From NCBI GenBank assembly GCA_965249215.1, contig CBDFLN010000002.1:1178001-1242000 (forward strand): 64,000 nt of DNA, written 5' to 3'. A program made the position numbers and the translations under genes. The stretch is from G963667675 sp965249215. Its GTDB lineage: Bacteria > Chloroflexota > Dehalococcoidia > Lucifugimonadales > UBA3495. Positions 15,645-24,598 of the stretch are shown one piece after another. The notes below the pieces were generated by a model, which did not search any database, was not told where the DNA came from, and saw nothing but the letters and a program-made list of their open reading frames with translations. Position 1 is the first letter of the stretch, and every line of letters begins with the position of its first letter.

Positions 15645-16838
15645 CTAAGAAGCCGAGGTGGTGAGTGTGGGTAGCAGGCGCAACTGCTCCACCAGCCCTA
15701 CCAACACGTCTAGCATGTATTCTACTTCTTCCGCCGTGTTTTCCTTGCCCAGGGTGATGCGCAAGCTGCCCCGCGCCAACTCGGCCGACTGCCCAAGGGC
15801 CAACAGCACGTGGGAAGGCTCCAAAGAGCCCGAGCTGCAAGCGCTGCCGCTGGACGCCGCTATCCGGGCCATGTCCAGCCCTAATAGGATCGGCTCGCCC
15901 TCGACGCCCCTAAAGGAGAAGTTGACGTTGTTGGGCAGGCGTTCCGTGGGATGGCCGTTCAAAGCGCACTTGGGCACTCGCTCGGAGACCGCCTGGATAA
16001 TCCGGTCGCGCAACGACGTGCAGTGAGCACTGGTCTCTTCCCTCTCGGCGTCCGCAAGGGCCAAAGCCACAGAAATCCCTACAATCCCCGGAATGTTCTC
16101 AGTCCCGGCGCGCCTTTCTCTCTCCTGGCCGCCGCCCAGGATCAGCGGCATGAAGGGCGTGCCCCGCCTGACGTACAGCACTCCGGTCCCCTTGGGTCCG
16201 TGGAACTTGTGACCTGACAGGCTCAACATGTCCACACAAAGGCGGCCCACGTTCAGGTCCAGAAAGCCGGCGGCCTGCACGGCATCGGTGTGCATGACAA
16301 TGGTCCGCTTTAACTCTGCGGCCCTGTTCCGCACCACCTTCCCAATTTCCGGGACGGGGTTGATGGTCCCAATCTCGTTGTTGGCATACATGACCGAGAC
16401 AAGGGTCGTGCGGTCGGTGATGGCCTGCTGCACAGCCTCCGGGTGGACCATGCCGTATTTGTCTACGGGCAGGTATGTGACGTCGAACCCCGCCTCCTCC
16501 AGGTGCTGGCAGGTGTGCAATACGGCGCTATGCTCCGTCCTGCTGGTAATGATGTGATTACCCGTCTCCAGCAGGGCGGTGGCAACACCGTGGACGGCGG
16601 CATTGTCGGCCTCGCTGCCGCCCCCGGTAAACACCACCTCACGAGCGCGACAACCCAAAACCCCGGCCACCCGTTCCCGCGAGTCGTCCAGGGCGTACCG
16701 GGCCTCCTGCCCTACGGTATGGAGGCTGGACGGGTTCCCGTATACCTGGTTGAAATAGGGCAGCATGGCCTCCACCACTCTCGGGTCCGTCGCGGTGGTC
16801 CCGGCGTGGTCAAGGTACACCGTCCCCTCTATTGCCAT
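15645..16838 (-). CDS. cysteine desulfurase (NifS/IscS family)
   Basis: A 397 aa PLP enzyme that takes sulfur from cysteine for Fe-S clusters, thiolated tRNA or selenium delivery. Seen: the N-terminal YLDHAGTTATDP, the cofactor-contacting TRTEHSAVLH and YANNEIGT, the Schiff-base Lys in SLSGHKFHGPKG, and the catalytic Cys on the loop SSGSACSSGSLEPSHVL (group I, long loop). The ATG at 16838 follows GAGGT and fits better than the TTG at 16856. No iscU or mnmA partner lies beside it. Given selA at 38 kb, a role in selenium supply is possible but not shown. Confidence 0.94.
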   Translation of the reverse strand: MAIEGTVYLDHAGTTATDPRVVEAMLPYFNQVYGNPSSLHTVGQEARYALDDSRERVAGVLGCRAREVVFTGGGSEADNAAVHGVATALLETGNHIITSRTEHSAVLHTCQHLEEAGFDVTYLPVDKYGMVHPEAVQQAITDRTTLVSVMYANNEIGTINPVPEIGKVVRNRAAELKRTIVMHTDAVQAAGFLDLNVGRLCVDMLSLSGHKFHGPKGTGVLYVRRGTPFMPLILGGGQERERRAGTENIPGIVGISVALALADAEREETSAHCTSLRDRIIQAVSERVPKCALNGHPTERLPNNVNFSFRGVEGEPILLGLDMARIAASSGSACSSGSLEPSHVLLALGQSAELARGSLRITLGKENTAEEVEYMLDVLVGLVEQLRLLPTLTTSAS

Positions 16839-16938
16839 CCCATATACCTCGTTCAAGTTAGCCTCATTGTAGCATAGCCCGGTCGTGTGAGACCTCGTCC
16901 CCGGATGGCTCAGACGCCGTTTTCAAAAGCAGCCGGTC

Positions 16939-17667
16939 TTAGGCGCCTCCAGGCGCTTGGCCAGTCTCGCGACTGAAACTGACGGTGGCCACGGAGAAGA
17001 GGAACCCGCCCACCACCGCGATCCACACGCCGTCTAGCGGGTTCCACAGCGCCGCCGTCACTATCCCGAAAACTACCGTTGCCCCGCCGACGGCCTGTCC
17101 GGCCCGAATGGCCACTGCGGTGCCTCGCCGGTAGCTGCCGGTCATCGCCCATACAGCGGACCGGAGCACCCTCCCCCCGTCCAGCGGGTAGCCAGGGAGC
17201 ATATTGAAGCCTCCCAGGACCAGGTTCGTCCATGCCAACACAAACAAGACCACGCCCAGGACGGAATTTGGCCCCCCCAAGAGGTACCACGCACCCCCAA
17301 GGACCCCCGCCAGGAAGAAGCTGGTCGCCGGCCCAACCACGGCCACGGAAAACTCGGTCAACGGCCGCCCTGGCTGCCGGCCCAATCGCGACACGCCGCC
17401 GAATATGAACAGCGTAATGCCCAGCACCGGAATGCCAATGCGCCGCGCCAGCAGGCTGTGACTCAACTCGTGGGCCAGCACCGAGACGAAAAACAAAACG
17501 ACCAGGAGCGCGGATACCACCCACCGTTGGACCGCCGGCCAGCCAAGGTTGGTCTCCCCCAGTTGCTGGGCTATCACCAAGGTTAGCAACAGGAACACCA
17601 CTAACCAGCTGACGTTGATTTCCACGGGAATGCCTAAGATCCTGGCCAAGCGCAGGGACCTTCCCAT
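16939..17667 (-). CDS. M50-family site-2 protease-like membrane metalloprotease
   Basis: A 242 aa integral membrane protease. The zinc motif HELSHSL (HExxH) is in a hydrophobic segment near residue 70 and the second metal motif NMLPGYPLDGGRVLR near 165-180, with around six membrane spans. Members cut substrates within the membrane, often releasing transcription factors or degrading signal remnants. The C-terminal CBS domains found in many relatives are absent, making this the short form. The ATG at 17667 follows a strong GGAGG site; the upstream extension of the frame runs through a 12 bp tandem repeat and is not coding. Confidence 0.88.
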   Translation of the reverse strand: MGRSLRLARILGIPVEINVSWLVVFLLLTLVIAQQLGETNLGWPAVQRWVVSALLVVLFFVSVLAHELSHSLLARRIGIPVLGITLFIFGGVSRLGRQPGRPLTEFSVAVVGPATSFFLAGVLGGAWYLLGGPNSVLGVVLFVLAWTNLVLGGFNMLPGYPLDGGRVLRSAVWAMTGSYRRGTAVAIRAGQAVGGATVVFGIVTAALWNPLDGVWIAVVGGFLFSVATVSFSRETGQAPGGA

Positions 17668-17692
17668 CGAGCCTCCTTCCGAGCTTCCTTTA

Positions 17693-17722
17693 CGGCCTCC
17701 GGTTCGGCCTCCGGTTCGGCCT
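17693..17722. repeat. 12 bp tandem repeat, 2.5 copies
   Basis: The unit CGGCCTCCGGTT occurs at 17693 and 17705 followed by a half copy CGGCCT at 17717. It lies 26 bp upstream of the M50 protease start. The remaining 17723-17934 up to the speD stop shows no clear gene on either strand. Confidence 0.7.
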
Positions 17723-17934
17723 ACAGGCAAGCAGGCATATCACTTGGAAAATCCCCGCAGCATCGCGTCCTCGCCGTAGGGCAATTGTCCCGCGCCATCG
17801 GTAGTGGGCCGCCGCCGCGCCAAGAGCGTTGTCCGCAGCAGTGATGCGAGAGTTGGCCCCATAGCCTGAGTTCTGACCGTTTGCCGGCCTGACAGGCCTG
17901 GGATGTTGGGGGAGCCGTAGACAGCTTGTTGGAT

Positions 17935-18366
17935 TCAGACGCTGTTTTGACCCGGACCGCCGGTGGTCAAAACGGTCCGCTGTTCCCTGGTCTGGGTCAA
18001 GCCGTCGCCTTCGTCCAGCCATTCCAGTCCACGATTCAGCAGCCAGGTCTTCGCCTCTTCCAATTCGAAGAGGCTCTTGGCGTCCGCCAGGGCGCGGTCG
18101 TGGTCAAAGGGCCGGCAGGAAAAAATATCGATGTTTACGTAGTCCCGGTGAGGAAAAGTATGCACACTGATGTGGCTTTCCGCTATTATCACGAACCCGG
18201 ATACCCCGGAGTCCTCGTCCTTGGGAGCCTTGTACTCCAGGACCTTGGGCTCGGTAATGCGGGTCATGCCCAATGTAGCGGGGCATTCCAACAAGAAGTC
18301 CCTGACCCGCTCCGCATCCCACATCTTGGCTTTATCCCCGCGGTACCCATCGATAACCAGGTGCAT
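17935..18366 (-). CDS. speD: S-adenosylmethionine decarboxylase proenzyme
   Basis: A 143 aa bacterial-type SpeD. It self-cleaves between Glu and Ser in AESHISVHTFP; the new N-terminal Ser becomes the pyruvoyl cofactor that decarboxylates AdoMet to give the aminopropyl donor for spermidine. The DYVNIDIFSC block after the cleavage site is also typical. The start at 18366 follows AGGAGAGAGG directly upstream; the longer frame above it is not conserved. No speE is in the window. It is transcribed away from the Gld-like ABC cluster, and a promoter with a palindrome lies at 18427-18470. Confidence 0.92.
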   Translation of the reverse strand: MHLVIDGYRGDKAKMWDAERVRDFLLECPATLGMTRITEPKVLEYKAPKDEDSGVSGFVIIAESHISVHTFPHRDYVNIDIFSCRPFDHDRALADAKSLFELEEAKTWLLNRGLEWLDEGDGLTQTREQRTVLTTGGPGQNSV

Positions 18367-18426
18367 CCTCTCTCCTGGGGACAGTCGTCCCAATCGCAGC
18401 TTAGCCGTTGTACATACGCCTTGGCA

Positions 18427-18438
18427 AAAACCGGTTTT
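18427..18438. promoter_or_regulatory. 12 bp perfect palindrome at the speD promoter start point
   Basis: AAAACCGGTTTT is self-complementary and lies 2-3 bp downstream of the proposed -10 box for speD, where a repressor would block initiation. It stands out from the surrounding GC-rich DNA. No regulator gene is adjacent. Confidence 0.4.
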
Positions 18439-18440
18439 AT

Positions 18441-18470
18441 AGAATATCATCACTGTGTTGTACAAAGCAA
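18441..18470 (-). promoter_or_regulatory. predicted promoter for speD
   Basis: On the minus strand TTGCTT (18465-18470) and TATTCT (18441-18446) are separated by 18 bp, in an AT-rich pocket about 75 bp upstream of speD. The rest of the 338 bp intergenic stretch 18367-18704 shows no gene or RNA I recognise. Confidence 0.45.
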
Positions 18471-18704
18471 TTTCAAAGCGGGACGCCGCGGGGCCGCGCC
18501 ATGGTTCCCCCGGACGTCCCGGACAAGGCCTGGTCCCTTGGGAGGCGTCAATACAACTCAGCGCCGGTCTAGACCCTATAACTGCACCCCGTTGTTTGAT
18601 GCCCGGACCAAGATACTCGGACCAAATTCGTTCCCGAGAGGTTCTGATTCTCAACCTACGGCCGGGCGTGCGCCCGGCGCCCAACGCTGGAGGCAGGTCA
18701 GCTC

Positions 18705-19652
18705 TTGAATGAAACAATGATCCAGGCTACCGGGTTGACCCACTACTACGGCCCTTACTGCGCCATAGAGGACGTCAACTTCGGGGTTAAACGCGGGGAA
18801 ATCCTGGGATTCCTTGGCCCCAACGGCGCAGGAAAGACTACCGCCATGCGCATCATCACCGGCTATATGCCCCCAACCCGTGGAACTGTGACCATCGACG
18901 GGTACGACGTGGTGGAAAAGTCCTTGGAGAGCCGCCGCCGGATAGGCTACTTGCCGGAAACGGTGCCCCTGTACACCGACATGACCGTCACCGGGTATCT
19001 CAAATACATGGCCACCCTGCGAGGAATGCCCGCGAAGAACATCAAGCGCCGGGTTGACGAGGTAGTTGGCGTATGCCGGCTGGGCGAGTACCACAAGACC
19101 CACATCGGAAAGCTGTCCAAGGGGTTCCGCCAGCGGGTGGGCATAGCCCAGGCCATCGTCCACGAACCGGAGGTCTTGGTGTTGGACGAGCCGACGATAG
19201 GCATCGACCCTATCCAGGTGGTCGAGACCCGGCGGCTGATCGAGGAGTTGGGCCGATCCCAAACGGTTGTGCTCAGCAGCCATATCCTGCCCGAAGTCAG
19301 CATGATCTGCGACCGGGTGCTAATCATTCACGAAGGCAAGATCGTCGCCGAGGACACCCCGGATAACCTGGCCGCCGGCCTTCAAGGTATGGACTCACTG
19401 GAGGTGGAAATAGCAGGGCCAACAGACCAAATCCTGTCGGCGCTGCGCGGGATCGCGGGAGTTTCTAATGTCGACCACCGCGTGGCCGCTGGGCGGCACG
19501 TCTATTCGGTTCGGGCCCAGACCGGCCAGGACTTGCGAGACACAGTCTCGCGGATGATCGTCAGCAACGGTTGGAGCCTGCTTGGGATGCAGTCGACCGG
19601 GATGACCCTGGAGGAAATCTTCCTGCGCCTGACCACTCAAGAGGACCTGTAG
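18705..19652 (+). CDS. ABC transporter ATP-binding protein, GldA-like
   Basis: A 315 aa ABC-2-type ATPase: Walker A GPNGAGKTT near residue 40, signature LSKGFRQRVG near 140, Walker B VLVLDEPTIGIDP near 160, the H-loop SSHILPEV, then a C-terminal extension of about 90 residues as in GldA-type proteins. It is first of four same-strand genes with a permease, a GldG-like membrane protein and a DUF4340 protein. In Bacteroidetes GldAFG serves gliding; here it is a widespread export/secretion cluster of unknown cargo. TTG at 18705 follows AGGT at good spacing; ATG at 18717 is the alternative. Confidence 0.9.
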   Translation: MNETMIQATGLTHYYGPYCAIEDVNFGVKRGEILGFLGPNGAGKTTAMRIITGYMPPTRGTVTIDGYDVVEKSLESRRRIGYLPETVPLYTDMTVTGYLKYMATLRGMPAKNIKRRVDEVVGVCRLGEYHKTHIGKLSKGFRQRVGIAQAIVHEPEVLVLDEPTIGIDPIQVVETRRLIEELGRSQTVVLSSHILPEVSMICDRVLIIHEGKIVAEDTPDNLAAGLQGMDSLEVEIAGPTDQILSALRGIAGVSNVDHRVAAGRHVYSVRAQTGQDLRDTVSRMIVSNGWSLLGMQSTGMTLEEIFLRLTTQEDL

Positions 19653-19654
19653 GC

Positions 19655-20368
19655 ATGCGCACCGTCCAGGCAGTGGCGTGGAAGGAAGTCCTGGTCTACT
19701 TCAGCAGCCCCACAGCCTACATTGTAGGCATGATGTTCCTGGCTGTCACCGGATTCTTTTTTACCCGCAGGCTGAACGACCCATTCCCGGAAGCCACCCT
19801 TAGCGGTTTCTTCGACGGCGCGGCCATCATCATGATTTTCCTGGCGCCGGTCCTTACCATGCGCCTGCTGGCCGAGGAACGGAAACTGGGTACTATTGAG
19901 CTTCTGCTCACTTCTCCGGTCAGAGACTGGGAGGTGGTGACCGGCAAATACCTGGCCGGCTTCGCCTTCATGGCGGCGACCGTGGCGATGACCCTCTACT
20001 ACACAATCCTCCTTTTCGTCTTCGCCACGCCCGACCCGGGGCCCATCTATGCAGGTTATCTGGGGCTGCTCCTATACGGCGGGGCCGCACTGTCTATTGG
20101 AATGTTCTGCTCCACTTTGACCAGCAACCAGATTGTGGCGGCGGTAGTGGCAATGGGCATCCTGCTGTTGCTGTTCTTCGCCGACCTGGCCTCCCAGAAC
20201 ATTGGCGGCGGCCTCTCCACCGTCATCAGTGAACTCAGCATCAGAAGCCACTTCGACGACTTCGACCGAGGGGTGATAGACACCAAGCACATCGTCTACT
20301 ACCTCAGCGTCATCGTATTCTTCATATTCATGAGCGTCCGGGTTCTGGAGTCCCGAAGGTGGCGTTAA
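19655..20368 (+). CDS. ABC-2 type permease, GldF-like
   Basis: A 237 aa membrane protein with about six spans. The opening VAWKEVLVYFSSPTAYIVG, the LTMRLLAEERKLGTIELLLTSPV block and the SRHF-like region before the last span are typical of GldF and NosY-type permeases. The ATG at 19655 begins two bases after the upstream stop. A longer reading starting inside the ATPase gene is not supported. It would pair with the GldA-like ATPase and the GldG-like protein. Confidence 0.9.
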   Translation: MRTVQAVAWKEVLVYFSSPTAYIVGMMFLAVTGFFFTRRLNDPFPEATLSGFFDGAAIIMIFLAPVLTMRLLAEERKLGTIELLLTSPVRDWEVVTGKYLAGFAFMAATVAMTLYYTILLFVFATPDPGPIYAGYLGLLLYGGAALSIGMFCSTLTSNQIVAAVVAMGILLLLFFADLASQNIGGGLSTVISELSIRSHFDDFDRGVIDTKHIVYYLSVIVFFIFMSVRVLESRRWR

Positions 20369-20369
20369 C

Positions 20370-22307
20370 GTGACCAGCCGTTCCAACCAGGGCGGCCAAG
20401 GCGGCCGCGGCCGGCGGCGTCGCGACGCAAGCCGCGCCGCGGGATCCCCGGAAAACGCCTCCCGGCAGTCCCGCCGGGCCGACAGCGAGGAAGAGGAGAC
20501 CGCTGCCCTTTCCCGGACCCTGTTCAGCTTCCTGGAACCTTCCTTAGACACCATCGGTTCCTTCGGCGCTCCCATCGTATTCGCCGGGGTTGTCGGGCTG
20601 GTTTCCGGCATCGTCGTCGTTGCCTTCGTCGGCTCCATGTTCTGGTACGGCATCGCCAACGTCATCATAGGCGGCGGGCTGATTCTCATGGTCGCCCTCA
20701 TCGCCCTCAGCTCGGTGATGGCCGCTTTCGTCAGCCGCACCGGCCGGTACGGCTTCAACGCCGCAATCATGGTCGCAGCTTTCACCGGCATCATCGTAGT
20801 AATCAACATCGTCGCTTTCGAAAACACCAGCAGGACCGACGTCACCGCCACCAACCAGTCCAGCCTACATGGCAGCACCGAGCAGCTGCTTCAGGACCTG
20901 GAGCATTCCATCAGGGCCACCGCCTTTTACCGCGAGGACGCCGGCGCCGACCCGGACGAGGCAACCCGGGGCCGGCAGGAGCGGCAGTCCAATGTGCAAG
21001 GGACATTCCGCGAGTTTGAGGCAACCCGGTCCAGCAAGTTCCAGTACCGGTTCGTCGACTTTACCCTGGAGCCGGAAATAGTGCGGGACTACTTTGGCGA
21101 CACCGCCACACCCTTTATAGAGGAAACCATCGTGGTGGAGAACCTGGAGTCGAGCGTCATCGACGCGATTCAGCCATCCGACCCGGAATACAGCGAGTTG
21201 GAGCAGGACCTCTACAGCAGCATCCTGGTGGTGACCGGCCGGGAGCAGAAAACCATCTATTTCCTGGCCGGCCATGGAGAACGGCCGATTGTCGATGAAA
21301 ACGTCGACGGCTACTCCAGCATCCGGAGCCGCCTGGAAGGCGATAACTACGACGTGCGCACCCTCTGGTGGGACCCGTCGGATGAGAACGTCTCCGTGCC
21401 CGATGCCCCCGCCGAAACCTGCGCCGCAGACGACGAGGCTTGCCTGCCCGGCGCAGCGCTCCTGGTAATCGCTGGCCCCAGCGAGGGCCTGCCGTTGGCC
21501 CACGCCGCCGAGCTAAGCCGGTTCCTCAGCGGCATCAAGCTGGACGAGAACGGGCAGGAAACCGACCGCCGCGAGGCCGGCCGCCTCATATTCCTTGCCG
21601 AGCCAGACACTCCCCCGTCATTTCTTAGCTTCATGGTGAATTGGGGCGTCGCTATCGCCCAGGGTTATATACTGGACGAAGCTGCTTCTATCCCAAACTT
21701 GCCGCGGACCATGCGGCTCTCGCGGTTGCCCGACGAGGTACTGCGAGCCATCGGTCCCGCCGAACCGCTGATAGAAATCGCCGCTCCCGGGGGCCGGTTC
21801 CTGGATGACACCCGGCTGACCGGCGCAGCGCCCATAATCGTAGCCAGCGACCCCAACCGGGAGTCTATACCCCTGGGGATGTCCTCCGAGGATAGCTACT
21901 TGGTCCCCGACCTGGGTAGGACGGAGCCCAGGAAGCGCGGCGCCGAGGCAGACCTCCAAGGTCCCTTCCAGGCTATTGTATACGTGCAGGCGGTGGGGCC
22001 GGTGGGGGCGCCCCCGCCATCTGATCAACCCGACAGCAACCGGATTGCCAACATGGTCATATTCGGGGACTCAGACTTTATCAACAACTTTAACGTGACG
22101 GTGGGAAGCGGGGCAGACTTCTTCCTCAACTCGGCCAATTACCTGTTGGGGGATTATTCCCTGGTGTCCATCCGCCCCAAGGCATACGCCTTCAGGGAGT
22201 TCAACCTGGACCGGGACGAACGCAGGTTCGTGCAGTGGACTTCCATTCTTCTCATTCCAGGTTTCTTGGGCCTGATGGCCGGCTACGTCTGGTGGGTGCG
22301 CCGCTAA
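20370..22307 (+). CDS. GldG-like ABC transporter auxiliary protein
   Basis: A 645 aa protein beginning GTG one base after the permease stop. An Arg/Gly/Ser-rich cytoplasmic start of about 50 residues is followed by three or four hydrophobic helices (residues ~65-155), a long extracytoplasmic region with the ABC-transporter auxiliary fold (TIYFLAGHGERPI, then SSIRSRLEGDNYDV), and a final membrane helix before WWVRR. This matches the GldG family, in which the large domain faces outside and the terminal helix anchors it. Cargo unknown. The four-gene order is strong support. Confidence 0.85.
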   Translation: MTSRSNQGGQGGRGRRRRDASRAAGSPENASRQSRRADSEEEETAALSRTLFSFLEPSLDTIGSFGAPIVFAGVVGLVSGIVVVAFVGSMFWYGIANVIIGGGLILMVALIALSSVMAAFVSRTGRYGFNAAIMVAAFTGIIVVINIVAFENTSRTDVTATNQSSLHGSTEQLLQDLEHSIRATAFYREDAGADPDEATRGRQERQSNVQGTFREFEATRSSKFQYRFVDFTLEPEIVRDYFGDTATPFIEETIVVENLESSVIDAIQPSDPEYSELEQDLYSSILVVTGREQKTIYFLAGHGERPIVDENVDGYSSIRSRLEGDNYDVRTLWWDPSDENVSVPDAPAETCAADDEACLPGAALLVIAGPSEGLPLAHAAELSRFLSGIKLDENGQETDRREAGRLIFLAEPDTPPSFLSFMVNWGVAIAQGYILDEAASIPNLPRTMRLSRLPDEVLRAIGPAEPLIEIAAPGGRFLDDTRLTGAAPIIVASDPNRESIPLGMSSEDSYLVPDLGRTEPRKRGAEADLQGPFQAIVYVQAVGPVGAPPPSDQPDSNRIANMVIFGDSDFINNFNVTVGSGADFFLNSANYLLGDYSLVSIRPKAYAFREFNLDRDERRFVQWTSILLIPGFLGLMAGYVWWVRR

Positions 22308-22316
22308 GGGGACTCC

Positions 22317-23294
22317 ATGAACGTTAGACTGTCTATCTTGTTGGTGCTGGTGCTGGTGGTCTTCGGCGGCACCTTTTGGGCAATCAGGTGCACCGGGACC
22401 GACGAACCCAGGGAGACCAATCCCTGGCTGTACAGCATCGACTCGAGCAATATTGTCCAGGTTTCCGTAACCTACCAGGATGACACCGTCACCTATCGAC
22501 AGAAGCCCGGAAGCCACGACTGGATAATCCTGGGGGAGCCGGAGATTCTCGTTTTTCGCGACAAGTGGGCCGGAATTTTGTCGCTGCTAAGCGGGCCCAG
22601 AGTGCCGGTGGAGGACGAGACTATCCGGGACCCCGGGCAATATGGGTTGGACCCGCCGGTAACTGCGGTTACCGTTAGCGTCCGTAGCGGCAATGTGGTC
22701 GAGTTCCACCTGGGCGATTCCACGCCAGATACCCTGCGCAATTACGCCAGCTTGGTAGGGAATCCGGAGTTGTTCACCGTTCCAGTGTCCATGACCAACG
22801 TCGTCAACGGCTTGGTGACCAACCCGCCTTACCTGCAGCTATTCCAACTGGATGTCGATAACCTGGAACTAATGGAGGTCGCCTCCGGCGGCGAGACCAA
22901 CGCCTATTTCAAGGACCGGGATACGGGCCAATGGTTTATTCGGGCCGAACCCATAGGAGCCTCGCCTCAAGTCTTTCCTGAAGAATGGGCAGACACGCCT
23001 GAGTTCATCAGCGGGCCCAGGGCTGACCGGGTGGAGGCCAATAGCTTCGACGACCCCAGCATGTACGGTCTGGAGCCCCCGCATACCAGCGTGCGCCTGC
23101 TCGTGCGCAACGCCGGGGTTACCGAGTTTCAATTGGGAAGCCTAACCGATGACGGCCTATACCGGTACGCTCGAATATTGGACGACCCCAGGCTATTCCT
23201 CATGCAGGTGCAATTAGCCAACCGCATCTCGGCCCTGGCCACCGAGCCGCCATACCTGCCTGAGATAATCCAGGACCCCGCAAGCGCAGAATAG
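22317..23294 (+). CDS. DUF4340 domain protein of the Gld-like cluster
   Basis: A 325 aa protein with a single N-terminal membrane anchor (LSILLVLVLVVFGGTFWAI) and an exported body. The body contains two similar halves: RDPGQYGLDPP...VVEFHLGD around residues 100-140 and DDPSMYGLEPP...VTEFQLGS around 240-280, each followed by a tyrosine-containing strand (NYASL, RYARI) and a substrate-like FTVPV/FLMQV stretch. DUF4340 proteins are usual fourth members of GldAFG-type clusters; role unknown. Nine bases separate it from the GldG-like stop. Confidence 0.85.
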   Translation: MNVRLSILLVLVLVVFGGTFWAIRCTGTDEPRETNPWLYSIDSSNIVQVSVTYQDDTVTYRQKPGSHDWIILGEPEILVFRDKWAGILSLLSGPRVPVEDETIRDPGQYGLDPPVTAVTVSVRSGNVVEFHLGDSTPDTLRNYASLVGNPELFTVPVSMTNVVNGLVTNPPYLQLFQLDVDNLELMEVASGGETNAYFKDRDTGQWFIRAEPIGASPQVFPEEWADTPEFISGPRADRVEANSFDDPSMYGLEPPHTSVRLLVRNAGVTEFQLGSLTDDGLYRYARILDDPRLFLMQVQLANRISALATEPPYLPEIIQDPASAE

Positions 23295-23358
23295 ATGCCG
23301 GCTGCGGCAAGACCATATTGCCCTGGATTAAGCCGCCGGAGCCCGTAGAGAGGACGTC

Positions 23359-24588
23359 TTGAAAGCAGAAATCTTTTCTATAGGCAGCGAGCTGCTTATG
23401 GGCGAGTTGACCGACACCAATTCATCCTGGATAGCCGCCCGGCTGCCAGCCCTGGGAGTCCAACTCCAATGGGTGACCATAATCGGAGACGACCAGGAGA
23501 AGATCACCGGAGCGATCTCCCGCGGGTTGCAACGCTCCGACCTGCTTATCACCACCGGCGGCCTGGGCCCGACCCGAGACGACTTGACGCGGGAAGCGGT
23601 TGCCGGCGCCCTGGGCGAGACCCCGGTGGTCCAGGAAGACGTGGTACAGGCCCTGGAGGAATACTTTCAGAGCCGGGGATCGGTGATGCCGCCCACCAAC
23701 ATCAAGCAGTCGCTTTTGATACCCTCTGCCCGGTTCATCCGCAACCGCCAGGGCACCGCTCCAGGCTGGTGGGCCGAGCGGGACGGCAAGACCGTCATTT
23801 GCCTCCCCGGACCGCCGGGAGAGATGCAGGCCATTTGGCAGGAAGAGGTGGAGCCATGCCTGCGCCGGTTAATCACCGACGAGGTTACCCTTACCCGGAA
23901 CATAAAGACCATGGGCCTGTCCGAAGGGGCCATAGACGAAATCGTCTCCGAGTATTTTGGCCGCGAGAACCCCGAACTGGGCATCTATTCCAAGCCCGAC
24001 GGCATTCACCTGCGCATCATCGCCCGGGGCCGTGACGCCGAGGACGCCCAGGAATTAATTCAGCCGGTAGAAGCCGCCATCATGGCCCGTTTGGGCCCCT
24101 ACGTCTGGGGCTACGACGACGAGACCCCGGAGATGGCCATCGGCCCTGCCCTGAAGCAGGCGGGGCTTACCCTGGCCACAATGGAATCATGTACCGGAGG
24201 CTTCCTGGCCAACGCCATCACCCAGACGCCCGGTAGCGGAGACTACTACAAGGGCGGAGTCGTCGCCTACTCCAGTTCATTAAAGATTGCCAACGGGGTC
24301 CCAGCCGACGTCATCGATAGCCACGGCATCGTCAGCCAGCAGACGGCCACCGCCATGGCCCGCGCCATCCGCGAGCGGCTTGGCGCCGACCTGGGCATCG
24401 GCATTACCGGCGTGGCCGGGCCTGAGGAGTTGGAGGGCAAGCCGGTGGGCCTGGGCTATGTGGCAATCGCCGGCGCCGACCGGCTAAAGGAAATGGAACT
24501 CAAGCTGCCGTCCCGCCGAATCGTCATCAAGCGCCGGTTGTCCAACCAGGCCCTGATAGAACTGCGGAAGTTGATAGCTTCGGACTAG
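23359..24588 (+). CDS. cinA: CinA-like competence/damage-inducible protein with NMN deamidase domain
   Basis: A 409 aa two-domain protein. The N-terminal MoCF-type domain (IFSIGSELLMGELTDTNS, TTGGLGPTRDDLTREA, CLPGPPGEMQ) has ADP-ribose pyrophosphatase activity in relatives. The C-terminal domain (MESCTGGFLANAIT, GVVAYSSSLK, ITGVAGPE) is a PncC-type nicotinamide mononucleotide amidohydrolase. Together they recycle pyridine nucleotide breakdown products. It starts with TTG after AGAGGA; no better ATG is present. It converges with the large VWA protein gene 10 bp away. Confidence 0.93.
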   Translation: MKAEIFSIGSELLMGELTDTNSSWIAARLPALGVQLQWVTIIGDDQEKITGAISRGLQRSDLLITTGGLGPTRDDLTREAVAGALGETPVVQEDVVQALEEYFQSRGSVMPPTNIKQSLLIPSARFIRNRQGTAPGWWAERDGKTVICLPGPPGEMQAIWQEEVEPCLRRLITDEVTLTRNIKTMGLSEGAIDEIVSEYFGRENPELGIYSKPDGIHLRIIARGRDAEDAQELIQPVEAAIMARLGPYVWGYDDETPEMAIGPALKQAGLTLATMESCTGGFLANAITQTPGSGDYYKGGVVAYSSSLKIANGVPADVIDSHGIVSQQTATAMARAIRERLGADLGIGITGVAGPEELEGKPVGLGYVAIAGADRLKEMELKLPSRRIVIKRRLSNQALIELRKLIASD

Positions 24589-24598
24589 CGGCGGACAG

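Noticed and set aside
17723..17934. 6S or other small RNA between the M50 gene and speD
   Set aside because: The stretch has some pairing potential, but no conserved RNA features could be identified by eye.
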